The notes: generated by a model not told the origin, from the letters alone. A stretch of 64,000 nt of DNA from Streptomyces sclerotialus (GCF_040907265.1 NZ_JBFOHP010000002.1:6448001-6512000), one strand, 5' to 3'; counted from the stretch's first letter, positions 8,307 through 17,503 are shown. Translations and numbers: made by a program.

Positions 8307-8840
8307 ATGGTTAGGGTGCTGATCATGTTCTTGCGCTCCAGCGCTCTCAGTGGCAACCGCCGACATCGCCTGGTCATGGGGTCGCTCCTCACGCCGTTCA
8401 TGGCCCTGATGGGCGTGGCGCTGAGCGCCACGGCCGTGAGTATGTACAAGCAGCCCGGGCCGTTGATCGGCTTCGGCTCGGCTGCGCTGTCGGCGTACGC
8501 CGTCGCCTGGTGGGGCGCCCGCTACTGGTACGCCGCCTTCCAGGAGGGACGGACTTCCCAGCCCGTTCCCGAACCGCATCCGTGGCCCTGGCTGCTGCCG
8601 CCGATCGTCCTCGGTGGCGCCTTCGCCGCCACCGGCATCGGCGCCGTGCAGGATGGAAAGACCGCGGTAGCGGTCATCACCCTGATGTTCGCCGCCATGC
8701 TCCTCCTTCCTGTGGCGATCGTCCTCGTCGTGGCGGTGTGCCTTCTGCGAGCGAGGCGCCCCGGCGCGCCGCCAACGGTGGGCGCCGGGCGGAACGCCTC
8801 CGGGCATGTGCCGCATCGGGCCTGGGGACCGATCGACTGA
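8307..8840 (+). CDS. small membrane protein, unknown function
   Basis: Up to 177 residues, starting at ATG 8307 or ATG 8325. Neither has a strong ribosome-binding site. Four hydrophobic segments occur at about residues 24-45, 51-70, 91-113 and 119-148. The C-terminal 30 residues are polar and Arg/Gly/Pro rich. It begins 17 bases after the chimeric remnant and may be the distal gene of an old transcription unit. No family is recognised. Confidence 0.5.
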   Translation: MVRVLIMFLRSSALSGNRRHRLVMGSLLTPFMALMGVALSATAVSMYKQPGPLIGFGSAALSAYAVAWWGARYWYAAFQEGRTSQPVPEPHPWPWLLPPIVLGGAFAATGIGAVQDGKTAVAVITLMFAAMLLLPVAIVLVVAVCLLRARRPGAPPTVGAGRNASGHVPHRAWGPID

Positions 8841-9048
8841 CCGTACAGGGCGCGTTCGGTGCTGAGCTGCCGCCTGGCGCCTTGGTCAGCGCCGAGCACA
8901 CCCCGGTCTCGTCGAGGTCAGCGTCGTCCCCGAGCGCGCCGCCGGACACCCCGGCACTCCCGAGGCGCTGGTGCCGCAGCTCCGCGCCGGATGTCGCCTC
9001 CGGCGGTGTTGCTTTGCAGGACCTTGTAACGGCACCGCGGCAGGCGGT

Positions 9049-10492
9049 TCAGTGTGCGGCGGCGACCGCGTGTTCCAGGCGGTCCCGCAGATCGCTGATG
9101 GCGCTGTCGGAAGCGTGCGGCTCGGTCTCCTCGTACAGCTCACTGAGCCGGTCCGCGACGCGTGTGCTGTGCAGCCCCTCGGCGATCGTGAGCGCGGTGG
9201 TCGCCTCCTGATAGGCCCCGGCAAGTTCACCAACAGCCAGATGGGTACGAGCGAGGCCGATGTGGTCAAACGTCTTGGACCGTAGGCGTCCCTCGGGACG
9301 CAGCCGCAGCGCATTGGCCAGCATGGCGAGGGACTGCTCGGCACGTTCGGCGCGATGCCTGCCAGTGGCTTGCTTGGCGGCGATCTGGTGGGCGACGCCG
9401 AGAGCGGCCGACAGCTCCGCTTCGTCAAAGAAGCGGGTGTGCGGCGGTTCGTCGTCGGGGACGATCCGGGTGAAGGCGTCTTCGGTCTCCCTGGCGGCTC
9501 GCCGGTTTTCTTCTAGCTCGCCGCACATGGCGCTGAAGCGGGACTGGAGGGCGGCGAGGACGGCGCGGGTTCCGGGGCTGGCGTGCCGACGTGCGCCGTA
9601 CTGCGCGAGGGCGACCAGTTCGAGGGCGTCCTCGACGTGTCCGAGGTGGGACATCTGCCGGGCCATGCATTGGAGGATGTGCGCTCCCAGCTGCCGGTCC
9701 CCGCCCTCGCTGGCCGCGTGCACCGCGGCGACGAAGAGCCGTTGGGCGCTGGAGTGCCGTCCGGCGTCGAAGGACATCCATCCAGCGACGCTGCCCAGGT
9801 CGGCCACGGCGCGGAACAGTCGGCGCCCGGTGTCCTCGGTGTAGGAGCAGGTCGCCAGCAGATCGTTGCTCTCGCTCATCTGCGCTACGGCCGCCCGGCG
9901 GGAGAGCACACCGCCGTGCCGGTTGTCTGCATCCCGGAAAGAAGCGGTGAGTTGTTCGACGGCCTCGACCTGGGCGGTGCCAAGCTCCCTGGCAACGGCC
10001 TTTCCCGCAGGGCGGCTGGTTTCGCGGAGGGCCAGCGCCGCAACGGTTCCAGCAATGCTTTGGCGGCCTGGATCTGGGCGGCGTCGTCGGTGGTGCGGTT
10101 ATGCGGCAGCATCAGATCACTCCGGGTCAGGCGAGCGATGGCGGCGATGGTGGCGGCGTGCTGCCAGGGCACGTCAGCGCCGTAGCCAGGGGGCTGCTGC
10201 GGCCCTGGAAAGCCCACGTCCGCAGGCGTGAGGGGGAGAGCGAGGTGTGCGCCGAGCACATCCGCGATCAGCTGCGGCACGGGCGCCCTCGGGTGTTCGC
10301 CGCGTCGCCAGCGCCGCACCCGGCTTTCATCAGGATTGATGTGCCGGTGCCCCGCAGCCCGTGCCGCGCGGTCACCTTCTGCGCGAGCTGGGCATTGGAC
10401 AGCTCCGCGCGTTCCATTAAGTCACTCAGGAGCACATTCGGCTGCTTGGGCAGCCGCTTCCCGGCCTGTCCGATTCCGGGCCCTTCCGCCAT
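9049..10492 (-). pseudogene. XRE-type HTH/TPR transcriptional regulator, two frameshifts
   Basis: The intact product would be about 481 residues. ATG 10492 starts an N-terminal helix-turn-helix region (LLSDLMERAELSNAQLAQKV). Restoring one lost G at about 10344 leads into INPDESRVRRWRRGEHPR. Restoring one lost A in the A-run at 10001-10003 leads into AVARELGTAQVEAVEQL and the long TPR-like C-terminal part (MSESNDLLATCSYTED onward) typical of Streptomyces XRE/TPR regulators. Each junction is exact once one base is added, so the gene was recently intact or the assembly has indel errors. It diverges from the Sir2-like gene at 10730 and probably regulated it. Confidence 0.75.
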
Positions 10493-10729
10493 GACCATCG
10501 AAACTGTTGAGCCTACGGGGCGCGCCAGCCGACAGGAACAGCATCGCGCAATTCGCCGGGTTTTCGCCGGGCCCCCACCGGGGCCTGCTGCTGTGGTTCG
10601 CCGCCGTGCGCCGTGCTTCACCGGCTGGGCAGCCTCCGGGCGGACCTGGTGCTGTAGTGGTCCCGGCCGCAGCGAGCACCAGCGCCCGGGCCTGGAGTAC
10701 AACTCCTCCTCACAGCGAGAGGTCCCCTC

Positions 10730-11940
10730 ATGGACATGCCTTTCATCGTGGTCGACCAGCTCACTCCCGAGCAGGAACAGCTGTGGCACAGGCACTTCGC
10801 TACCTCCGGCGCCGACCGGCCCCGCGACGTAGAGGAAGGAATCTGGCGCCGCACCCAGCAGCAGGAGACCGCCACACAGTCCGCGTGGCAGTCCGGCGAC
10901 GCACGGCGCCGCATGGTGCACTACCGCTACCGGTACGGGCTCGCCCCCACCACCGGCGCATCCGCGCTGGCGCTGCGCCAGTTGTACCTGTACCACCACG
11001 CCGCCGCACCGGCTGAGGAGATCGACGTGCACTGGGACGCGGTCCGCGCCGCCCTGCGCGACGGCGGCTGGACGCCGGGGGAAGCACGTTCACGCACAGC
11101 GACCTGCACGTCACACCGGATGCTGCACACCCGCCCGCACCCCGAAGACCTCCGCGCGGGCCACATCCTGCCAGGCGGATACACCTCCCTGGACGTGCAG
11201 ATCACCTCCGCCGACTATGCCCCGCCGCCGGCACTGCGCCGCCGCCCGTGGGAGGTGCTGGCCAGCGGCATCCGCCACAAGGCCACCCCTGGCACTTTCC
11301 AGCGCATCCCCGACCTGTCGCCGCTGGCCGACTACCTGCCCTTCCAGGTCGAGATCGGGTGCGGCACGAGCTGGGAGGCCGGCATCCCCGCCCTGCACCG
11401 GCTGCACGAGATCTATCGAGTCACCACCCGGGAGGACGACGCCCCGGCACCCACGACTTCGTCCTGCGTCCGCAGGACGACCCGCTGCTGCGGGAGTTCC
11501 TCACCTCCTCGGAGGAGAAGACCGAGGAATACGTGGAGATGTACCGCGCCTGCTTCCAGGCCCGCCCCACCCCGCCCTGCACGCGCTGAAGGAGCTGCAC
11601 GACGCCGGGTACATGACCGGCCCGGTCCTCACCCACAACTTCGACGTGCTCGCCGCCCGCGCCGGACTGGCCGAATGTTTCGTCCGCCGTTACGACCAGA
11701 TGGTCCCCGACGTGGAGTTCGTCGACGGCGCCAAGGCGCTGCTGGTGATCGGACTGCACGCGGACCGCCGCCAGGTCGCCGCCCGCGCCCGCGGCATGCA
11801 GGTGATCCATCTCGATCCTGAGGGCTTCCAGCACGACAGCGTCTTCCACCCCTACCCGCTGGAAGGACCGCAGGACGGCGACCTGGTGTGCAACGCGCCG
11901 GCGCACCAGGCGCTGCCCGCCCTCGCTCAGCACCTGCTGG
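10730..11940 (+). pseudogene. Sir2-like NAD-binding protein, multiple frameshifts
   Basis: ATG 10730 (MDMPFIVVDQLTPEQEQLW) opens an N-terminal domain of about 200 residues of unknown function. A Sir2-type core follows. GCGTSWEAGIP matches the GAGxSxxSGIP motif, THNFDVLAARAGL matches the TQNIDGLHxxAG motif, and LLVIGLHADRR fits the second Rossmann strand. Frame changes are needed near 11083, 11125, 11440 (a G lost in CCGGG) and 11577 (a G lost before CC). In an intact state it would be about 400 residues. Known Sir2 proteins use NAD for deacylation or NAD hydrolysis. The activity of this long-N-terminus type is unknown to me. Confidence 0.65.
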
Positions 11941-12641
11941 AAGATCCAGCGTGGGTACCGTGTTCAAGAACCGGCCGCCGGGGAAGAGCTCCAAGGCGCC
12001 TGGGCGTCGCCGAAATGGACGTCAGCACGTCCCCGTTCCTGCGGGACGCGCTGGAGCGGGCCGTCGCGCTCGGGGAGACGGGGTACGGGCTGTGCGAGGA
12101 GCAGGCGGCGGCCTGCCGCACCTGTCTGCGTACGCACCACCGCGCCGCGGTGGCGGCCGTCCGCTGCACCACGGACGTGCCGGCCGGGCTGCGCACGGTG
12201 CTGCGTCCGGAGCTGCCGCCCGGCTCCCCGGTGATACGTCGAAACCCCGGCCTACGGCGACCTGTTCACCGTCGTACGGGAGGCCGGGCGCACCCCGCTG
12301 CCGGTTCCCCTGGCGCGGGACGCGCGCGGCTGCCGGTACGACTGGGCGGCCCTCGACGTGCCGACCTCGCCCGGCGCGTGACGCAGCTCCTGACGGCGTT
12401 GCGGGACCTTCCGCTGACGGCCGAGGTGCCGGCGCCGGAGGCCACGTACCTGGTCTGGGCGGGGTTCCCGCACGGCGACCACGCCGGACGGTTCGCCGAG
12501 GCGCTGCGCAGCGGCGGCGTACACGTACTGCCGGGGGAGGCGTTCGGCGGGGAGCGGTACGGCCGCTGCTTCCGGATCAACGCCGCGGCCCATCCGGCGG
12601 TCCTGGACCAGGCGTTCGCCCGTGTCCGTGCCGCGCTGTGA
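11941..12641 (+). pseudogene. MalY/PatB-type PLP aminotransferase remnant
   Basis: The pieces match cystathionine beta-lyase/aminotransferase MalY-PatB proteins: GAWVAEMDV (after a shift), TSPFLRDALERAVALGETGYG, YGDLFTVVREAGRTPLPVP, and a C-terminus APEATYLVWAGFP followed by LPGEAFGGERYG. At least three frame changes are needed (near 11990, 12236 and 12380). The central part with the PLP-binding lysine is missing. The first residues are also missing, and the sequence runs directly out of the Sir2-like gene around 11940, so a deletion has probably fused the two remnants. It is clearly non-functional as read. Confidence 0.6.
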
Positions 12642-13016
12642 GCGCGTGGCCGCGCACACGGGTCCTTAATCAGTGCGTTACGCATCCGTAGGTGTGGTGT
12701 CACAGTGCCGGGTGAGGCTGGTGAAGCCGGTGTCCGCCCCCACGCGTGCGCCGGTGAGCACGACGCACCACCCGGACAGGACATCACCCGGACAACCGGT
12801 CCTCCCCCCACGATCCGCACAGGATGGGACCACACAGATGCGCATTCCCCAGGCACGTCCTTCCCGCGCCGGCGCCCGCTGCGCCGGCCCGTGCGTGTCC
12901 CGCCGAAGAACCGGCCACCGCGGCTGAGAGACCCACAACAGCCCGGGCCCGGGGCCGCCCATGTCGCGGCCCGGCCCGGTTCTTCGCGCGCCTCACGCAA
13001 GGAAGGAACCAACAAG
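12642..13016. other. intergenic, no convincing gene
   Basis: It contains only short frames. A 29-codon ORF at 12838-12927 (MRIPQARPSRAG, two Cys later) has weak support. The last 20 bases carry AAGGAAGGAACC, the ribosome-binding site of the glycosyltransferase gene. This stretch marks the boundary between the frameshift-rich left part and the clean right part. Confidence 0.4.
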
Positions 13017-15389
13017 GTGCTCATATCGCACCCGGAGAACGAAGCCGGCCTGTCCGGCAACTCGTCCGTCGGCACGCTGAGTCCACCGGTGAACGTGGCC
13101 GGCCCCGTCGCCGGCCGGGTACTCGCCGTCGGCATGCCGGGCCCCCGGCTCGACCGGCTCACGCACACCCTGCGAACCACCGGCCACGAGGTACGGCAGG
13201 TCGTGCCGGGCCGGGTGAGCACGCAGGTACGGCAGACCGCGCCGGACGCCGTGGTCGCCCTGGCCGACGACCGCGGCGGCCTGGAGGTGATCCGCGAGGT
13301 CCGCGCGGCACCCGCGGGCCGCGCGCTGCCGCTCGTCATGGTCACCTCCGGGTCCGGCCCCGCCGAGGTCGCCGACCTGCTGCGGCACGGTGCCGACGAC
13401 TGCGTCCCCGACGGCTCCGACCCGGTCGAACTCGCCGCCCGCATCGAGGCGAAGCTGCACCGCGTCCCCGTACCGGTGGAACAGCTGCTGCTGGATCCGC
13501 GTACCGGGCTGTACTCCCGCCGGCACTTCCTGGACGAGCTGGACCGGGAGTGCCGGCGCCCGGGCACGGGGCGCCGCGCCGGCCCTTCGGGCGTCATGGC
13601 CGTGGTCGCCGTCGCCGAGATGAGCGCCCTGGAACACCGGTTGGGCCACCGCGTGCGCCGCGAGGTCGCCGAGCGGCTGGCCGGCGTCGCGGAACGGCTC
13701 GGCGGCACCTGCGACCGCTTCGGCCGGGACGAGGCCGGTCATCTGCTGATGCTGCTGCCCGGCGTCGACGAGGAGACCGCCCGGCGCGGTCTGGAGAAGT
13801 TCGCGCACGCCGTCGCCGCCACCCGCTTCGTCGTCGCCGACGAGAACGTGCGGCTCACCCCGGCCATCGGCTTCGTGCCGCTCGCCGACCGCACCGGGCC
13901 CGACCAGGCCATGGCGAACGCCCTCGCCGCGGCCGCCGAGGCCGCCGGCCACCGTGACCTGCGCCCGGTGGCGTACGCCCCCTGGATGCGCGCCCCGCAC
14001 CGCCGCCGCACCCCCTTCGGCGCCGCCCTCCGCGCCCGTCTGACGGCCTGGTCCACGCCGGCCGTCCTGCTGCTCGGCGCGGGCCTGCCGTTCCTCGTCT
14101 ACCGGCAGACGTACGGCTGGGGCTGGGACCTGGGCTCGGTGATGTACTGGGTGGTGGTGGCCGGGCTGCTGGTCTCGGCCGCGCTGATCGTGGTGGAGTG
14201 CCTCTTCTCGCTGGACGCGCCGCACCGCCCGGAGAAGCCGGCGCAGCCGTACCCGCCCGCCGCCGCGATCATCGCCGCGTACCTGCCGAACGAGGCCGCG
14301 ACCATCGTCGACACCGTGGAGTCCTTCCTCCGCCTGGACTACCCCGACGACTTCGAGGTGGTGCTCGCGTACAACACGCCGCACCCGCTGCCGATCGAGG
14401 ACACCCTGCGTGAGATCGCGGCGCGCGATCCCCGGCTGGTGCTGCTGCCGGTCGCGGGCTCCACCTCCAAGGCGCAGAACGTCAACGCGGCGGTGACCCG
14501 GGTGCGCGGCGAGTTCGTCGGGATCTTCGACGCGGACCATCACCCGGCCCGGGACGCCTTCCGGCACGCCTGGCACTGGCTCTCGCACGGCTACGACGTC
14601 GTCCAGGGCCACTGCGTGGTACGCAACGGCGACAGCTCCTGGGTGGCGAAGCTGGTGGCCGTGGAGTTCGAGGCGATCTACGCGGTCAGCCACCCCGGCC
14701 GCACCCGGCTCTACGGCTTCGGCGTCTTCGGCGGCTCCAACGGCTTCTGGCGCACCGACCTGCTCGCCCGCACCCGTATGCACGGCTCGATGCTCACCGA
14801 GGACATCGACTCCACGATGCGCGCGCTGGGCGAGGGCGCACGCTTCGCCGTCGACCGCACCCTGATCTCCCGGGAGCTGGCCCCCACCATGCTCAAGCCG
14901 CTGTGGAACCAGCGCTCGCGCTGGGCGCAGGGCTGGCTCCAGGTCTCGCTCAAGCACCTGTGGCGCAGCCTGCGGTCGCCGCGGTTCACGCCCCGCCAGA
15001 AGGCCGGGCTGCTCGTGCTGCTGGGCTGGCGCGAGGTCCAGCCCTGGCTGACGCTCCAGATGCTGCCCGTCCTGATGTACGCGGTGTGGCAGGCCGGCGG
15101 CCCGGGCGGGCTGGACTGGACCGTGCCGGTCTGTCTGCTGGCGACGGCCTGCACGCTCTCGGCGGGCCTGGTGCAGGCGGCGTTCGCCTGGCGGCTGGCC
15201 GCGCCCGAACTGCGCCGCAGCCTCGGCTGGTTCTGGAGCTACGCGGTCCTCTCGACGTTCTTCTACACACACTTCAAGAACCTGCTCGCGCGCCAGGCCT
15301 GCGTGAAGGAGGCGCTGGGGGACCGGCGGTGGCGGGTCACCCCGCGCGCGGCGGCCGCACAGACCGCGGCGGCGGGGGAGCGCCCGTGA
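13017..15389 (+). CDS. pseudo-receiver / pseudo-GGDEF / processive GT2 glycosyltransferase fusion
   Basis: A 790-residue protein. GTG 13017 is chosen because AAGGAAGGAACC lies just upstream. Residues 28-150 resemble a response-regulator receiver whose phospho-acceptor Asp and conserved Lys are not present (PDAVVALADD, DDCVPDGSDP). Residues 155-310 resemble a GGDEF domain (LDPRTGLYSRRHFLDEL) with GRDEA at 236-240 instead of GGDEF and no recognisable metal-binding Asp. Two membrane segments at about 346-400 precede a BcsA-like GT2 domain with DAD at 505, TED near 594-596 and QRSRW at 632-636, then further membrane helices. This suggests a membrane synthase for an extracellular polysaccharide, with the N-terminal domains as regulators. 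It overlaps the acyltransferase start by four bases. Confidence 0.8.
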   Translation: MLISHPENEAGLSGNSSVGTLSPPVNVAGPVAGRVLAVGMPGPRLDRLTHTLRTTGHEVRQVVPGRVSTQVRQTAPDAVVALADDRGGLEVIREVRAAPAGRALPLVMVTSGSGPAEVADLLRHGADDCVPDGSDPVELAARIEAKLHRVPVPVEQLLLDPRTGLYSRRHFLDELDRECRRPGTGRRAGPSGVMAVVAVAEMSALEHRLGHRVRREVAERLAGVAERLGGTCDRFGRDEAGHLLMLLPGVDEETARRGLEKFAHAVAATRFVVADENVRLTPAIGFVPLADRTGPDQAMANALAAAAEAAGHRDLRPVAYAPWMRAPHRRRTPFGAALRARLTAWSTPAVLLLGAGLPFLVYRQTYGWGWDLGSVMYWVVVAGLLVSAALIVVECLFSLDAPHRPEKPAQPYPPAAAIIAAYLPNEAATIVDTVESFLRLDYPDDFEVVLAYNTPHPLPIEDTLREIAARDPRLVLLPVAGSTSKAQNVNAAVTRVRGEFVGIFDADHHPARDAFRHAWHWLSHGYDVVQGHCVVRNGDSSWVAKLVAVEFEAIYAVSHPGRTRLYGFGVFGGSNGFWRTDLLARTRMHGSMLTEDIDSTMRALGEGARFAVDRTLISRELAPTMLKPLWNQRSRWAQGWLQVSLKHLWRSLRSPRFTPRQKAGLLVLLGWREVQPWLTLQMLPVLMYAVWQAGGPGGLDWTVPVCLLATACTLSAGLVQAAFAWRLAAPELRRSLGWFWSYAVLSTFFYTHFKNLLARQACVKEALGDRRWRVTPRAAAAQTAAAGERP

Positions 15390-16597
15390 CGGTGACGCGA
15401 TCCGGTGCACGCGGCGAGGAGTCGACGGCGGTCCGGAGCAAGGCGAAGGAACTTCAGGGCTTCCGCGGTATCGCCGCGCTGAGCACGGTGGTCTTCCACG
15501 TCTGGCAGCAGTACCACGTGTACGACGCGGCCGGCGCGCACCCGCCGGTGGCCGGCCCGTACCTCGCCGCGCTGCTCTCCCTCGAAGTCATCGACTTCTT
15601 CTTCGTGGTCTCCGCCTACCTGCTCACGCTCTCGTACGCACGGGCCGCGATCGACGGCGGCACCACCCGCCCCGGCCGGCTCTTCCTCTTCCGCCGTGCG
15701 GTGCGGATCGTCCCGCTGTACTTCCTCGCCGTCCTCGTCGTCTGGGCGAGCCGTAACCCCGGCCCGGGCGGCAACTGGCTCGACCTGGCCGAGCACCTCA
15801 CCTTCACCCACGTCTTCGACCAGCGGCAGATCTTCTACACCCTCGGCCCGGCCTGGTCGCTGTCCCTGGAAGTCGCGTTCTACCTCGTGCTCGTCGCGCT
15901 GGGGCCGCTCGCCGTACGGGCCTGCCGTCCGCTGCGCCGCCGCGGCGCGCGCGCCGCGGTGTGCGCCGGGGGCTGCCTGGTGCTGTTCGTACTGCCGGTG
16001 GTGTGGGTGGCCGTCGCGCGGTACGGGTACGGCGTCCCGCACACCGACTGGACGGTGTACTTCGGCCCGCAGGCCCGGTTCGGCGGCTTCGCGGCCGGCA
16101 TGGGCCTCGCGGTCCTGACGGTCGCGCTCGGCGGGCGGGGCCGGCTGCGGCCCGTACCGGGAACGGCCCTCGCCGTCCTGGCGGTGGCCGGGGTGTACTG
16201 GCTGTCCTGGGACTCCCGGCCGGAGAACGTCACGTTCACCTTCTACCACCCGCTCGCCTCGCTGCTGTGGGTGGCGCTGCTCCTCGGTGTCCTGCACGTA
16301 CGTGGCACGGTGCGCTGGCACGGGCTGCTGCGGGCCCGCTGGCTCACCCACCTCGGCCTGGTCAGCTACAGCCTCTTCATCTGGCACGAGCCGGTCATGC
16401 TCCAGCTGTTCCGGTGGGGGCTGCTGCCGGGCCGCCCGGGCGGCTTCTGGGGCGCCGTGGCGGTCGTCCTGCTGGTGGCGGTGCCGTTCGCGACGGCGAG
16501 CTACTGGGTCGTGGAGTACCCGTCGAGCCTGCTGTACCGGCTGAGGGACGGCAGCGGCCGGCGGCGGGACTTCTACCCGGGGGTGGTGACGCGGTAG
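15386..16597 (+). CDS. acyltransferase 3 (OafA/YrhL-type) membrane protein
   Basis: A 403-residue integral membrane protein starting at GTG 15386 and overlapping the upstream stop (GTGA). The N-terminus has the family hallmark ELQGFRGIAALSTVVFH, with the conserved Arg and catalytic-type His. GPAWSLSLEVAFYL and FIWHEPVMLQ are further motifs. About ten membrane segments are visible, the usual family number and length. These enzymes O-acylate cell-surface sugars or polymers from the cytoplasmic acyl-CoA pool. The overlap with the GT2 synthase strongly suggests it modifies that enzyme's polysaccharide product. Confidence 0.85.
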   Translation: MTVTRSGARGEESTAVRSKAKELQGFRGIAALSTVVFHVWQQYHVYDAAGAHPPVAGPYLAALLSLEVIDFFFVVSAYLLTLSYARAAIDGGTTRPGRLFLFRRAVRIVPLYFLAVLVVWASRNPGPGGNWLDLAEHLTFTHVFDQRQIFYTLGPAWSLSLEVAFYLVLVALGPLAVRACRPLRRRGARAAVCAGGCLVLFVLPVVWVAVARYGYGVPHTDWTVYFGPQARFGGFAAGMGLAVLTVALGGRGRLRPVPGTALAVLAVAGVYWLSWDSRPENVTFTFYHPLASLLWVALLLGVLHVRGTVRWHGLLRARWLTHLGLVSYSLFIWHEPVMLQLFRWGLLPGRPGGFWGAVAVVLLVAVPFATASYWVVEYPSSLLYRLRDGSGRRRDFYPGVVTR

Positions 16598-16622
16598 GCG
16601 CGGCGCGGCTCCTCAGGTGTCC

Positions 16623-16793
16623 TCAGGTGGCGGACCTCAGCATGACCACGATGAAGCTGAGGAACGCCAGGAGGACGTGCGTGCCGACGACGTAGAGGAA
16701 GACGCGTACGGACAGGCCGCGCGGGGCCCGGTCCTCGACGTCGTTCCTGCGGGCCCCGGCGGACGCCGGCGGGGAGGCGGGCTGCTCGGTCAC
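16623..16793 (-). CDS. small membrane protein, DUF6126-like
   Basis: A 56-residue protein from GTG 16793 (MTEQPASPPASAG) with a polar N-terminus and one C-terminal membrane segment (VFLYVVGTHVLLAFLSFIVV). Short proteins of this layout (DUF6126) commonly follow an XRE/cupin regulator in Streptomyces, and here it lies 26 bases after that gene on the same strand. The role is unknown. The pairing suggests it is co-transcribed with, and controlled by, the regulator. Confidence 0.7.
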   Translation of the reverse strand: MTEQPASPPASAGARRNDVEDRAPRGLSVRVFLYVVGTHVLLAFLSFIVVMLRSAT

Positions 16794-16819
16794 GGTGCTG
16801 GTCCTTCCTGGGGAGCGGG

Positions 16820-17446
16820 TCACAGGCCGCGGCGGGCACTGCCGCCCAGGCACAGCTCGGCCGTGGCGCTCTGCATGAGGGTGTGGACGAAGAGGAGCTC
16901 CGCGCCGCTGCCGTCGGCGGCGGCGATGCGGTGCGGGGTGAGCGAGTCGAAGTGCGCCGCGTCCCCGGGGTCCAGGAGCTGTACCGTCTCGCCGAGGGTG
17001 AGCCGCAGGCGCCCCTTGAGGACGTACAGCCACTCCTCGCCGGGGTGCACCCGCACCAGCCCGGCCTGGCCGTCGTGCGCCGGGACGAAGACCCGCAGGG
17101 CCTGCATCGCCCGCCCGGCGCCGCCCATCGGCCAGTACGTCCAGCCGCCGGCCTCCGAGGGCTCGGCCTCGGCGCCCCGGAACACGGGCTCCCGCTCCGG
17201 TGCCGTCTCGCCGAGCAGGTCGGATACCGTGGTGGCGTACGTCCGCGCCAAGGAGAGCAGCATCGGCAGCGAAGGCTGGCGGCGCCCGGTCTCCAGGCGG
17301 GAGAGGTGCGCGGGGGACAGACCGACCCGCCGGGCCGCGGTCTCCAGCGTGAGGCCGGCGCGTCGCCGCAGGTCACGCAGGCGTGGCGCGACGACGGGCA
17401 GCTCCTCGGCCGGGCTGTCGGCCTCGTGGTCCAGAGGTTCGGTCAT
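16820..17446 (-). CDS. XRE-family regulator with C-terminal cupin domain
   Basis: A 208-residue protein from ATG 17446. Residues 21-78 form a helix-turn-helix XRE domain (LRDLRRRAGLTLETAARRVG, then SPAHLSRLETGRRQPS). Residues 125-200 form a cupin_2 domain (VRVHPGEEWLYVLKGRLRLT, then DPGDAAHFDSLTPHRI). Such proteins are usually repressors whose cupin domain senses a small ligand or metal. A 19-bp palindrome with an additional half-site lies 31-57 bases upstream of the start and is the likely autoregulatory operator. It is co-directional with the DUF6126 gene and divergent from the ribonuclease gene, which may also be affected. Confidence 0.85.
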   Translation of the reverse strand: MTEPLDHEADSPAEELPVVAPRLRDLRRRAGLTLETAARRVGLSPAHLSRLETGRRQPSLPMLLSLARTYATTVSDLLGETAPEREPVFRGAEAEPSEAGGWTYWPMGGAGRAMQALRVFVPAHDGQAGLVRVHPGEEWLYVLKGRLRLTLGETVQLLDPGDAAHFDSLTPHRIAAADGSGAELLFVHTLMQSATAELCLGGSARRGL

Positions 17447-17476
17447 GACTCTGGTATAGCCAGACCGGACCGAAGG

Positions 17477-17503
17477 GGCAAAAGTTTTGCCTCTGAGGCA
17501 AAA
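17477..17503. promoter_or_regulatory. palindromic operator, probably of the XRE-cupin regulator
   Basis: TTTTGCCTC-T-GAGGCAAAA (17485-17503) is a perfect inverted repeat with 9-bp arms. A third half-site GGCAAAA at 17477-17483 overlaps it in tandem. It lies just upstream of the XRE-cupin start (17446) and about 115 bases before the ribonuclease start. Confidence 0.65.

Noticed and set aside
12838..12927. 29-codon ORF with two Cys before the glycosyltransferase
   Set aside because: No convincing ribosome-binding site and Arg-rich chance-like composition. It was considered as a leader or peptide gene but is unsupported.
12993..15410. 805-codon minus-strand frame opposite the glycosyltransferase
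   Set aside because: Antisense shadow with low-complexity composition. The plus strand has clear domain motifs.
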